A DNA stretch of 64,000 nucleotides from Planctomycetota bacterium. Its GTDB lineage: Bacteria > Planctomycetota > SZUA-567 > H5-PLA8. Shown here one piece after another: positions 1 through 7,837 of the stretch. Where the stretch lies: assembly GCA_015075375.1 (NCBI GenBank), contig JABTUM010000001.1:1111201-1175200 (forward strand). Direction: 5' to 3'. The number at the start of each line of letters is the position of its first letter. Position 1 is the first letter of the stretch. The position numbers were made by a program, and so were the translations under genes. Below the pieces are notes generated by a model that was not told the DNA's origin, searched no databases, and worked only from the letters and a program-made list of their open reading frames with translations.

Positions 1-1
1 C

Positions 2-214
2 GCCATCGAGAAGATCGACGAAGGCACCTACGGCGTCTGCGACATCACCGGCAAGCCCATCAACATCGAACGCCTCAAGTTCCTGCCCTGGGCCACCCGC
101 TCCGTCGAAGCCCAAGGCCGCTACGAACTCCGCCGCCGCCGCATCAAGAACGGCGACCTCGACGACCTCGAAGACGCCGACGACACCGGCGGCAGCGACG
201 ACGACAGCCGCTGA
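2..214 (+). CDS. DksA/TraR-family C-terminal fragment (5' end outside window)
   Basis: The last 70 codons of a gene that begins before the window. The peptide contains GTYGVCDITGKPI followed by RLKFLPWATRSVEAQGRYE, the layout of the C-terminal zinc-finger half of DksA/TraR proteins, which bind the RNA polymerase secondary channel. Only one Cys is visible in the segment where the classic family has four, so this is probably a Cys-poor form that may not bind zinc. The tail is very acidic (many Asp). A strong intrinsic terminator follows 28 nt after the stop. The family call is good; the role as a transcription factor rests on the family and the N-terminal coiled coil cannot be seen. Confidence 0.8.
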   Translation, partial: AIEKIDEGTYGVCDITGKPINIERLKFLPWATRSVEAQGRYELRRRRIKNGDLDDLEDADDTGGSDDDSR

Positions 215-242
215 ACCCCTTTCCTACCGTAATTCACTCCAA

Positions 243-272
243 ACGGGGAACCTTCGGGTTCCCCGTTTTTTT
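243..272 (+). terminator. Rho-independent terminator after the DksA-like gene
   Basis: A perfect 10-bp GC-rich stem (243-252 with 257-266) closes a TTCG tetraloop and runs into seven T residues (266-272). It lies just downstream of the DksA-like stop codon. Confidence 0.93.
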
Positions 273-489
273 GTCCAGGCTCCGCACCTGAGCGCACGAG
301 TGAAACAAATGAAACGTTCTTTCATGTGACCTCAAGTTGTCCTACAACGACCCGCGTAAGCGGTGGTATATATTCTTTGTTTGTTAGCACGGTATGAAGC
401 GCGCTCCCGGGCCTTGCAACTCGGCTAAAACGACTGCGCAAACATACTCGGATGGCATCAGGGCGCCGCGGCTCCGGGAAGGATCTTCC

Positions 490-2481
490 GTGAACGCAAA
501 TCCGAACCCGCTCCCGGATTTTCAGCACATCTTCGAATCGGCTCCCGGTCTGAACTTGGTCCTGGACCCCCAGTTCTCCATTGTCGCCGTCTCGAACGCC
601 TACCTCCAAGCCACCATGACCCGGCGCGAATTCCTGATCGGCAAAAACATCTTCGAAGCCTTTCCCGACAACCCCGACGACGCGAAAGCCGATGGCGTGC
701 GCAACCTGCGCGCCAGCTTGGAGCACGTCCGGTCCAAGCTCACCCCGCATAAAATGCCGGTGCAGCGCTACGACATTCGCCGCCCTGCCGAGGAAGGCGG
801 GCAGTTCGAAGTTCGTTACTGGAGCCCCCTGAACGCGCCCGTCTTAGGACCGCAAGGCCAGTTGCTCTACATCGTTCACAAAGTCTTGGACGTCACCGAA
901 CAGGTGCGCCTGGAACGCGAAGCCGTCGATCGGAACGTCGTCGTGCAGGAACTGACGGCCAGCGAACGCAAGTTCCGCGCGTTCCTGGAGTCCGCGCCAG
1001 AAGCCATGGTGATCTCCAACCAGGACGGCCGGATCGAACTGGTGAACTCGCGCGCCGTGGAACTTTTCGGCTACGCCAAGGAAGAACTGATCGGCCTCGA
1101 AATCGAACAGCTCATTCCGGTTTCGATGCGGCATGAGCACGTGCGCCATCGCCAGGAATACATGAAAGCGCCGGTGCTACGCACCTTACGGTCCGGCGAA
1201 AACTTCAAGGCCAGGCTCAAGGACGGCGCCGAAATCCACGTCGAAGTTACGCTGAGCCCCATCGAAACCGATGCCGGATTGCTGATCTTGACCGCCATCC
1301 GCGATATCCGCGAACGGTTGCGCTTGGCCGAACAGACCCGGCAGTCCCAAAAAATGGAAGCCATGGGGCGCCTGACCGGCGGCGTCGCGCACGACTTTAA
1401 TAACCTCCTCACCATCATCCTCGGCCACGGCAATCTGATCTCGAGCCGCCAGGGCCTGCCAGCCGAGGTGAAAAATCACGTGCAGGTCATCCAGCGCACC
1501 GCCGAACGCGCCGCCATGCTGACCAAGCAACTGCTCCAGTTCAGCCGCCAGCAGGTCTTGCAGCCCAAAATCCTGAACCTGAGCGAATACATCCTGGATA
1601 CGTCGGAAATGCTGCGGCGCTTGCTCGGCGAAGAGATCGATCTGCAACTGAACCTGGATCCTTCGCCCACCTTTGTGAAGCTCGATCCGGGGCAGTTTCA
1701 GCAGGTGCTGCTCAATCTGGCCGTCAACGCGAAGGACGCCATGCCCACCGGCGGCGCCCTGAGCATCCACACGTCCAGGGTGGACCTCGACGATGCGTAC
1801 GCCCAGTTGCATCCCGGCCTGAAACCCGGCTCCTACGCGCTGATGGCTTTCAGCGATACCGGGACCGGGATGGACGAGAAAACGCGCACGCGAATCTTCG
1901 AACCCTTCTTCACCACCAAAGGCATCGGAGCCGGCACCGGACTCGGACTCGCCACCGTGCACGGCATCGTCAACCAAAGCGGCGGGCATATCTGGGTCTA
2001 CAGCGAACCCGGCCGCGGCACGACGTTCAAAACCTACTTCCCGCGCACAGACGAAACCGGCAAAGTCGCAACGCCGGCCGCGGTCGCGCCAACCACGCGT
2101 CCGTGCACCGAAACCATCCTGATCGTGGAAGACGAAGTGGAGATCCTGAAACTGCTCCAGTCGACCCTGGAACAACAGGGCTACCGAATACTCACCGCGG
2201 TCAACGGCCAGGAAGCGCTCCAAGTAAGCGAGGCCCACCCCGGCGCCATCCACCTGCTCCTGACCGATGTCGTCATTCCCAAACTCGGCGGCGGCGAACT
2301 CGCCAAAACCCTCGCCGCCCGCCGCCCCGGACTCAAATGCCTGTACATGTCCGGCTACACCAACGACACCATCGTTCGCCACGGCGTGACCGACGAAGGC
2401 GCCACCTTTATCGAAAAGCCCTTCTCGCCCACGGACGTCGCCTCCAAAATCCGCGACCTCCTCGACGCAGCGCCCTCCTAA
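490..2481 (+). CDS. Hybrid PAS histidine kinase with C-terminal receiver
   Basis: A soluble sensor kinase with no membrane segment. From the chosen start: PAS-like domain about residues 10-135, second PAS about 155-275, HisKA with phospho-acceptor His301 in GGVAHDFNN, a HATPase domain with GTGLGLATVHGI, and a receiver domain with Asp593 in LTDVVIP. Autophosphorylation should pass to its own receiver; no output partner is adjacent. I chose GTG at 490 because GGAAGGA lies 6 nt upstream. An in-frame ATG at 394 would add 32 residues but has no visible ribosome site. It shares the PAS-HisKA-HATPase-REC layout with the kinase at 60220-62199, which has a membrane sensor instead. Confidence 0.93.
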   Translation: MNANPNPLPDFQHIFESAPGLNLVLDPQFSIVAVSNAYLQATMTRREFLIGKNIFEAFPDNPDDAKADGVRNLRASLEHVRSKLTPHKMPVQRYDIRRPAEEGGQFEVRYWSPLNAPVLGPQGQLLYIVHKVLDVTEQVRLEREAVDRNVVVQELTASERKFRAFLESAPEAMVISNQDGRIELVNSRAVELFGYAKEELIGLEIEQLIPVSMRHEHVRHRQEYMKAPVLRTLRSGENFKARLKDGAEIHVEVTLSPIETDAGLLILTAIRDIRERLRLAEQTRQSQKMEAMGRLTGGVAHDFNNLLTIILGHGNLISSRQGLPAEVKNHVQVIQRTAERAAMLTKQLLQFSRQQVLQPKILNLSEYILDTSEMLRRLLGEEIDLQLNLDPSPTFVKLDPGQFQQVLLNLAVNAKDAMPTGGALSIHTSRVDLDDAYAQLHPGLKPGSYALMAFSDTGTGMDEKTRTRIFEPFFTTKGIGAGTGLGLATVHGIVNQSGGHIWVYSEPGRGTTFKTYFPRTDETGKVATPAAVAPTTRPCTETILIVEDEVEILKLLQSTLEQQGYRILTAVNGQEALQVSEAHPGAIHLLLTDVVIPKLGGGELAKTLAARRPGLKCLYMSGYTNDTIVRHGVTDEGATFIEKPFSPTDVASKIRDLLDAAPS

Positions 2482-2707
2482 CGCACTCCACCCGCCGCCG
2501 CCCGATCTGCGGGAAGATTGCGCCCGCCCGGCCGCCACCTCTCCTCCTCTAGCCGACCCGAGGCGCCGACCCGTAAGCTTCGCTCAAGCTCGCATCGAAC
2601 GCGCCGCACTTGCCTATCTCGACCGCCTAGGCTACCTGTAATAACTCATACGCTTATCGAACACAGCCGGAAGCCCGTTCCGGCAAACCCTCGGGAGGAT
2701 CTCCGTC

Positions 2708-2902
2708 TTGGGCATCGTATTCCTTTGCATCGCGTTCCTCGTCGGCGTCCTTGTATGCGTTCTCGCCCTTCGCGGCGGCTGGCATTGGACCCTCGCCGTC
2801 TTCACCGGCCTGGTGCCCGTAGGCCTGACCCTCCTCGGCGGCGTCCTGGGCCTGATCCTCTCGTTCTTTGTCGCTTCGGCGGTCTACAAGTTCACTGCTT
2901 GA
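2708..2902 (+). CDS. Small two-helix membrane protein, TTG start
   Basis: A 64-residue protein made almost entirely of two hydrophobic helices (about residues 2-24 and 29-58) and ending VYKFTA. The start is TTG at 2708, supported by GGGAGGAT about 8 nt upstream. I do not recognise a family and cannot give a function. It stands alone between the hybrid kinase and a run of hairpins. Confidence 0.6.
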   Translation: MGIVFLCIAFLVGVLVCVLALRGGWHWTLAVFTGLVPVGLTLLGGVLGLILSFFVASAVYKFTA

Positions 2903-3318
2903 TTCCGATTCGGGTGGCCCAATGCTGCGTGATTAAGAGTGCTGGTGGTGCCGTTCATCCTTTGCTAGCCCCCAGCTTTAGCTGGGGGTCAATGGCCCTT
3001 AGTTCCATGTGTTAAGCCGGCTTCAAGCCGGCTTCTCAAGGCCCGCGTGTGCCCCGCACAAATCTCCGATTTGTGTGGGTGAGCTTGCGAACAAGAGGCG
3101 CTCAAGATCGCCAGCACGTTGCCGCGCGCACCGGGTGTTCTGCCCCCACGACCCTGCCCCGAATGCCGAAGTTCGACGCATGAAGAGGGGTCTCACGTTC
3201 AGCTTCCGCCGTACGCCCATGATCATGCTGAGAGCCTACTCCCGAATCGCGCCCTACTCCAACCTCCTGTACCAAAGGCACCCACAAAAGCCTGCGGCTT
3301 GTATGGGCCAACCGCGGG
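2903..3318. repeat. Gene-free stretch with four hairpins (REP-like)
   Basis: No convincing gene here. Four separate inverted repeats occur: CCCCCAGC/GCTGGGGG with a TTTA loop (2969-2988); AAGCCGGC/GCCGGCTT with a TTCAA loop (3014-3034); CACAAATC/GATTTGTG with a TCC loop (3057-3075); and an imperfect 12-bp stem (3281-3307). None has a T-run, so they are not standard terminators. The stems differ in sequence, so they are not copies of one REP unit, but the clustering is typical of intergenic palindromic elements. Confidence 0.6.
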
Positions 3319-3732
3319 TCATGGGGCTTGGTTCCGCTCGCGCCTGCGCGCGAGGTATTCGAGCGGCAGTGCGACGGCGGCGAGGATAAAAAAGGCGAAC
3401 CAGACATTCAACGCAATGGTTTTCCAACCACTAAAGCGGGGTGCCGTCGGATGAGAACTTAGAAACTCTTCAAAGACCTCATGGCTACTTTGGGTCTGAT
3501 ATCCCCCTTGGGCTGACTTGACCAAGCGAATACCAGGGCCGTCGCCCCAATACACATCTCGAATGGGCCATCCTTTCCCGTAGTACTTAATATCAAAGCC
3601 ACCGCCCCAAATCCCTAATAGTTCATTCGGCCTCGTATTCGCCCACATTAGCACCCCCGCCACGAACATCAGCGCTACAAGCGTGCTCAGGTGGACCTGA
3701 AACCAAGCGCGCTTGGGCTTCTCGTCCCTCAT
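3319..3732 (-). CDS. Small membrane protein, two helices
   Basis: A 137-residue protein with a helix near the N-terminus (about 15-35, containing HLSTLVALMFVAGVLMWAN) and a second near the C-terminus (about 107-127), with a roughly 70-residue loop between. The start at 3732 has GGGAG 8 nt upstream; a longer frame reaches 3843 without support. The first-helix motif resembles short hypothetical membrane proteins I associate with Planctomycetota, from memory only. Function unknown. Confidence 0.65.
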   Translation of the reverse strand: MRDEKPKRAWFQVHLSTLVALMFVAGVLMWANTRPNELLGIWGGGFDIKYYGKGWPIRDVYWGDGPGIRLVKSAQGGYQTQSSHEVFEEFLSSHPTAPRFSGWKTIALNVWFAFFILAAVALPLEYLARRRERNQAP

Positions 3733-3961
3733 GGCGCGGGCTCCCGTCCCTTGCAGGTGCGGCGGCGAATGAGAGTTTCGCTGGGCCGGCCGGGATGCCA
3801 TGAAAAGGCGGTTCCGCCGGATGGCCAGTAGCGCGCCTTGCATCCTCGCAAATCCGCCGGGGTAAGGATGCCAAGAAGCAAGCGTCGTGGGCGCTGCTCT
3901 TTGCCTAGCTCACCGCCCAAGCGAAACCCGCGGGCCGACGCATGCAGCGCCGCTGAGATCG

Positions 3962-4321
3962 TCAAGAAGAGCGGCGCTTCCTGCGATTCCGAATTTGCCA
4001 CTTCTCGAATTCAACGCGATCGCGCTCGGCCTTGTTAAACGCTCTGAAGCCCACAAAAAATCCAAGTGCGCCCAAACCAAGTGCGGCGATCACCATCGAG
4101 AGATACACCTGCTCCCACGAATAGCCCCGCACAATCTTTCGCGTCCCTAAGGCCGCGGCGCCCACGCACGCTCCCACGAGCGCGCCCAACAGGCGGTCTG
4201 CCAACCGAATGGAGCTAGGGGGGCGCGATTCGGTTTCCGGGTCATGAGCTTTTCGAACCACAAGAGAAGCCTCGGTAATAGGTGCCGCTTCAATAATCTC
4301 GCACATGCGCAGACATACCAA
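3962..4321 (-). CDS. Small membrane protein, two helices
   Basis: A 119-residue protein with two hydrophobic helices (about 48-62 and 74-93, Gly/Ala-rich) and a basic C-terminus ending NRRKRRSS. A TTG at 4321 has GAGG about 8 nt upstream; the alternative ATG at 4306 shortens it by five residues and has no visible ribosome site. It lies on the same strand as the small membrane gene at 3319-3732. No family recognised. Confidence 0.5.
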   Translation of the reverse strand: MVCLRMCEIIEAAPITEASLVVRKAHDPETESRPPSSIRLADRLLGALVGACVGAAALGTRKIVRGYSWEQVYLSMVIAALGLGALGFFVGFRAFNKAERDRVEFEKWQIRNRRKRRSS

Positions 4322-4360
4322 AAGATCGCCTCACGTAAACCCCAGCCGCCAATTTCATAG

Positions 4361-4388
4361 GTGCATAGCCCGACCAGCCGCTATGCAC
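4361..4388. repeat. Perfect 9-bp inverted repeat
   Basis: GTGCATAGC (4361-4369) and GCTATGCAC (4380-4388) separated by 10 nt, in the 290-nt gap between two minus-strand genes. It is 40 nt upstream of the small membrane gene at 3962-4321 and could be an operator. The T-run on the plus strand starts five bases beyond the stem and no plus-strand gene ends here, so a terminator is unlikely. The rest of 4322-4611 is AT-richer than its surroundings and shows nothing else. Confidence 0.4.
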
Positions 4389-4611
4389 GATACGTTTTTT
4401 CATACGCTTTGCAGCAGCGATTTATAGCAGTTTTATGGCAGAATCGAATTTTTGCTCGACGTGCGCGGCCACGTATAGACAACCAATCCCTGCTTGTAAG
4501 TCCTTATTCTTCGTCGCCGAGAATCGCGCCGGAACCCACCCGCGCACCTTGCGTGCGCGCCTTCGACGACCCCGCGCGCCTCACGCCAGGCCCGTTCGGG
4601 ACCAGCCTCCG

Positions 4612-5751
4612 TTAAGGCATGCGCCCCAACGGTTTAACCACTTTCTTAACCTTCTCCTTCTCGGGCTCCACCGGCTTGGCGTGCACGCCGCCGCCGCCGG
4701 CCGGATCGGCCTGCTCGGGGTTCTGTCGGCGATGCAACGCGTCCAACTCCGCCTGCGCCGCCGCTTCTTCGAAAGTCTGTCGTGCCAAGGTGATACGCGT
4801 AAGCGCCCAAGCCGTCGGCACCGGCAGCCAGTCCAGTTCCACATGCCCGCCCGGCGTAAACTCCGTCACACGCAATTCGTAATACGCCGCGTAACCGCCG
4901 CCCTCCAGGCGCAGCAAATAGACCCGCTCCGGCTCCAGCGGCAGCGCTTCGTGTTCCCCTAAGTCCTTAGGTAGTCCATCGTTAGACCCAAGATCCAGCA
5001 ACCGCGCCGTGCGCCCTTCGCGCGCCACCACCGCCAGCCGTTCGGGCTTTCCTTCCGCTCCGGGGAGCACCCGTAAGTCCGCTTCCTGCAACGGGATACC
5101 GGCTCCTCCGGGAAAGCCGAGCGTCGCCCGCGCCGAGGCCTCGCCGGCCAGCTCCCAACGCGCCGAACCGGAGCTAACCTCCGCCCAATCCGGAACTTGC
5201 GGCTTCACCGCAGGCTCCGGACGCGCCTTCGGCGCCGGCGCTTCCACCACCTCCGGCGCCTGAGGATGCGCCGACGGAACCGGCTCATCCGCTACATCCA
5301 GCTCCGGATCGGCCGTCGTAACCTTCGGCTCAACCGGTCGTAAGTCTAACGGGCGAATATCTTTAGCTTCAACCACCTCGGGCTCGACCGGCGTACTCGG
5401 CCGCGCACTCCAGAACCAGATCCCGCCCGCCGCGCAGAGCAAAATCGCCGCCGCCAACGCCAGCGCGCGCCGGTTTCCCGCCGCCGCCAACCGCACGCTG
5501 CCCCGCCGCGACCGTCGCCGCGATCCTGGAAGTCTTGACGGATCAAGCCTTAAGCGCTGCAACACCGCCTCGCGAGCCGACCCGCGGCTGCGCAGCGGGC
5601 GCAAGCCCTCTTCCACAAAGCGGTCGAACTCGGCCTCGTTCGCCACCTCCGGATCGCGCGCCAGCGCGGCTTCAACTTCTTTCCGCGTCTGGACTTCCAT
5701 GCGATCCAGCGGCGTCGCCGCCAGCCATTCTCGAGCTTCGTCAGGCGTCAC
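4612..5751 (-). CDS. Probable membrane-anchored anti-sigma factor
   Basis: A 379-residue protein translated from a GTG that overlaps the stop of the sigma gene (GTGA), so the two are translationally coupled. The N-terminal 110 residues are cytoplasmic and basic, and one membrane helix follows (about 121-138, ALALAAAILLCAAGGIWFW). Next come a Pro/Glu/Val-rich spacer and a periplasmic domain of about 200 residues. I see no HxxxCxxC zinc anti-sigma motif, so the role is inferred from position, coupling and topology. It could instead be an envelope sensor of another kind. Confidence 0.75.
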   Translation of the reverse strand: MTPDEAREWLAATPLDRMEVQTRKEVEAALARDPEVANEAEFDRFVEEGLRPLRSRGSAREAVLQRLRLDPSRLPGSRRRSRRGSVRLAAAGNRRALALAAAILLCAAGGIWFWSARPSTPVEPEVVEAKDIRPLDLRPVEPKVTTADPELDVADEPVPSAHPQAPEVVEAPAPKARPEPAVKPQVPDWAEVSSGSARWELAGEASARATLGFPGGAGIPLQEADLRVLPGAEGKPERLAVVAREGRTARLLDLGSNDGLPKDLGEHEALPLEPERVYLLRLEGGGYAAYYELRVTEFTPGGHVELDWLPVPTAWALTRITLARQTFEEAAAQAELDALHRRQNPEQADPAGGGGVHAKPVEPEKEKVKKVVKPLGRMP

Positions 5752-6419
5752 GATTCGACTCCCCCTCGCCCATGCGGAAACAGATCGGCGAGCTTCTCCC
5801 TCAGTAACTGCTTGCCACGGTACAAGATACCTTTCACCTGACCCGGGCTTAAGTCCAACTGCTGCGCGATTTCCTCGAACGTCATCCGCTCCAGGTAACG
5901 CATCAGCAGCGGCAAACGGTACCGTTCCGGGCAGTCCTCGATCGCGCTCAAAATCCGCGTCGATACCGCTTCTTCTTCCGGAGCAAGGTCTTCCGTGTAC
6001 TCGCGCGCCCGCTGATCGGCCCCCAGCACCTCCAGCCCGCGCTGCTGCCGCTCCCGCCGCCGCCGCGCTTCGCTCCAGACGTGATGCGCGATCCCCAGCA
6101 CCCACTGCAAGAACCGCTGCTTCCGGTCGAACCGCTCCAACGCCTCGAATGCGCGTACAAACGCTTCCTGAGCAAGCTCTTGCGCCAACTCCCGATCCCG
6201 CGTCCGGCTCAGCAAGTACGCGTACACCGACGGCTCGTACTGAGCCATCAGTTGCCCGAACGCCTCGGGAGCGCCGTCCAACGCCTGTTCCACCCAGGTG
6301 CACTCCGCATCGTTCGCCTGCGTCACACCCGGCTCCACCGAAGTATTGGCGCCAGCAGGAGAAATGGAACGCGTGGGACGCATCGAATTTTGCACCCCGG
6401 GCGCGGCAGGACGCCGCAC
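5748..6419 (-). CDS. ECF RNA polymerase sigma factor
   Basis: Contains sigma region 2 (about residues 50-120, with LAQELAQEAFVRAFEALERF and QWVLGIAHHVWSEARRR) and region 4 (about 162-212, with RYLERMTFEEIAQQLDLSPG and VKGILYRGKQLLREKL). Regions 1 and 3 are missing, as in ECF sigmas. The outermost start is a GTG at 6419 with AAGGA 4-5 nt upstream; an ATG at 6383 is a reasonable alternative. It is followed with overlap by the membrane-anchored partner gene, the usual arrangement for an envelope-signal regulon. The target promoters are not apparent from the window. Confidence 0.93.
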   Translation of the reverse strand: MRRPAAPGVQNSMRPTRSISPAGANTSVEPGVTQANDAECTWVEQALDGAPEAFGQLMAQYEPSVYAYLLSRTRDRELAQELAQEAFVRAFEALERFDRKQRFLQWVLGIAHHVWSEARRRRERQQRGLEVLGADQRAREYTEDLAPEEEAVSTRILSAIEDCPERYRLPLLMRYLERMTFEEIAQQLDLSPGQVKGILYRGKQLLREKLADLFPHGRGGVES

Positions 6420-6500
6420 GCTATCCTTAAAGGTCGCTGAAAATCCGTCCGGCGCAAGCCTTTACTGCGTCGAAGAAAAGACCGGCCCCATTCGCTATAC

Positions 6501-6668
6501 TAGGCTCTGTCTCGAAACGCTTCGAAGATTTATGCGCCGCGCGGACCAAGCAGAGCGAGGAAGCCGAACGCGCTGTATCTCAAAAGTAGATACAGCAAGT
6601 GAGGCCGACGAAGCCCTGCGCAGGTCCCCGCAAGCATAGGTCGAAGAAGCGATTCGGGACAGAGCCTA
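6501..6668. mobile_element. Putative MITE / foldback element flanked by TA
   Basis: Terminal inverted repeats of 26 bp (6503-6528 and 6641-6666) both begin GGCTCTGTC and match at 21 of 26 positions. A TA dinucleotide sits outside each end (6501-6502 and 6667-6668), as expected for TA target duplication by the IS630/Tc1-mariner group. The interior is also an imperfect palindrome centred on CAAAAGT (6581-6587), which is flanked by a perfect 9-bp stem GCTGTATCT/AGATACAGC (6572-6580, 6588-6596). No transposase is encoded. The call is structural; no second copy was identified in the window. Confidence 0.65.
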
Positions 6669-6748
6669 CAAGTCCTGATGCCAAATACCGTTTAGCGCGT
6701 GCGCTGGCGCGGCGAAAAGGCAATACGAAAGAGCGGGAGCACCGAGAG

Positions 6749-7819
6749 ATGGCGCGCGCCTTGATCGCTTTCGGTTTGGTGTTGTGCATGGTCGGCTTTC
6801 TGTACGTCGCCAGCCGCTTTTCCGAAGAAACCCCCGCGCCCGAATCCCAGCCCGCTCCGGTAACTCCTCCCTTGCCCGATCTTTCCGGCGGCCCCGGCCG
6901 AGCGCCCTTGGTTTTCACCTCCAGCCAGCAATGCCGCGACTGCCACAGTGAAATTTACACCGAATGGCTTTCCGATCAGCACGCCAGCTCCTGGACCGAA
7001 AGCAACTTCCAGACGTTCACGGAGAATTACAAGCGCGTCGAATGCCTGAGCTGCCATGCGCCGCAGCCGATGTTGCAGGTCGGCATCGAAAAAGATCCGC
7101 TCCTGCGCGACACCGACCGCACCGCCGGCGTCGATTGCCTCACCTGCCACATCAAAGACGGCCGCGTCCACGGAACTCTCGGCTCTAACGGAGCTTGCGA
7201 CGGCATCCTGGAGCCGCAGCTCAAGACCTCGCAAGCTTGCTTTCATTGCCACCACACGCACAACCTGTTCAAGGAATTCGAAGCGAGTCCACAGTTTAAG
7301 CAAGGCATGACGTGCCAGGACTGCCACATGGCCGTCGTCGAACGCGTGGTCAGTCCGGGCGGTCCGAAGCGCAAGACGCGCAAGCATTTCATCCACGGCG
7401 GCGGGCACGATCCGGAAGCGCTTAAGAAGACGCTGAGCTTGGACTTAAAAGTGGAAGGCCGCACGCTGACGGCCACCGTCACCAACATCGGCGCGGCGCA
7501 CGGCGTCCCGGGCGAAATCAATAACCGCATTGTACGCTTGGAGATATCGGTGCTGGTGAAGCAGAAGGAATTGTTCCAAGGAAAAGAGCAGGAAATCGAG
7601 AACGAAGTGCGCGCCTGGCGGCGCGATTTCCAGCCCCCGCCGCGCATGGCGCGCGATAAAATCCCGTCCACCCAGATCATGCCCGGCGAACCGCGCGTGC
7701 TGACCTTCGAGCTGCCCGTCGATCACGGAAGAATCGAAGCTATCTTGACTTACCGGTTGGAAGCCACGCTGCTGATGGCCGAAGGCGTCGAGATGGGCCG
7801 CGCGGAAATCAACTTCTAG
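6749..7819 (+). CDS. Pentaheme cytochrome c (cytochrome c554-like)
   Basis: A 356-residue protein with one N-terminal helix (about 4-22) serving as signal or anchor, a Pro-rich linker, and five CXXCH heme sites: CRDCH 62-66, CLSCH 99-103, CLTCH 130-134, CFHCH 164-168 and CQDCH 189-193. Extra histidines are available as distal ligands. Residues 215-356 have no hemes and look beta-rich. The spacing resembles the cytochrome c554 / multiheme electron-transfer family, which acts in the periplasm. The start at 6749 has GGGAG about 10 nt upstream. An iron-type ABC importer follows 18 nt later on the same strand, suggesting an operon. Confidence 0.88.
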   Translation: MARALIAFGLVLCMVGFLYVASRFSEETPAPESQPAPVTPPLPDLSGGPGRAPLVFTSSQQCRDCHSEIYTEWLSDQHASSWTESNFQTFTENYKRVECLSCHAPQPMLQVGIEKDPLLRDTDRTAGVDCLTCHIKDGRVHGTLGSNGACDGILEPQLKTSQACFHCHHTHNLFKEFEASPQFKQGMTCQDCHMAVVERVVSPGGPKRKTRKHFIHGGGHDPEALKKTLSLDLKVEGRTLTATVTNIGAAHGVPGEINNRIVRLEISVLVKQKELFQGKEQEIENEVRAWRRDFQPPPRMARDKIPSTQIMPGEPRVLTFELPVDHGRIEAILTYRLEATLLMAEGVEMGRAEINF

Positions 7820-7837
7820 CGGCCAGGAGTCTGCCCC

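Noticed and set aside
2571..2643. Short reading VSFAQARIERAALAYLDRLGYL ending in TAA, looking like the end of a helical protein
   Set aside because: No start, no ribosome site and Arg/Pro-rich nonsense upstream; at best a gene remnant, and 24 codons are too few to support.
2969..3075. Hairpin run considered as a CRISPR array
   Set aside because: Stems differ in sequence and there are no regularly spaced identical repeats or cas genes.
3009..3454. Overlapping plus-strand frames of 110-126 residues in the hairpin region
   Set aside because: Biased composition, no ribosome sites, and they overlap the hairpins and a better-supported minus-strand gene.
5752..6303. N-terminal extension of the anti-sigma frame across the sigma gene
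   Set aside because: This part overlaps the whole sigma factor in another frame and is low-complexity; the GTGA overlap start at 5751 is far better.
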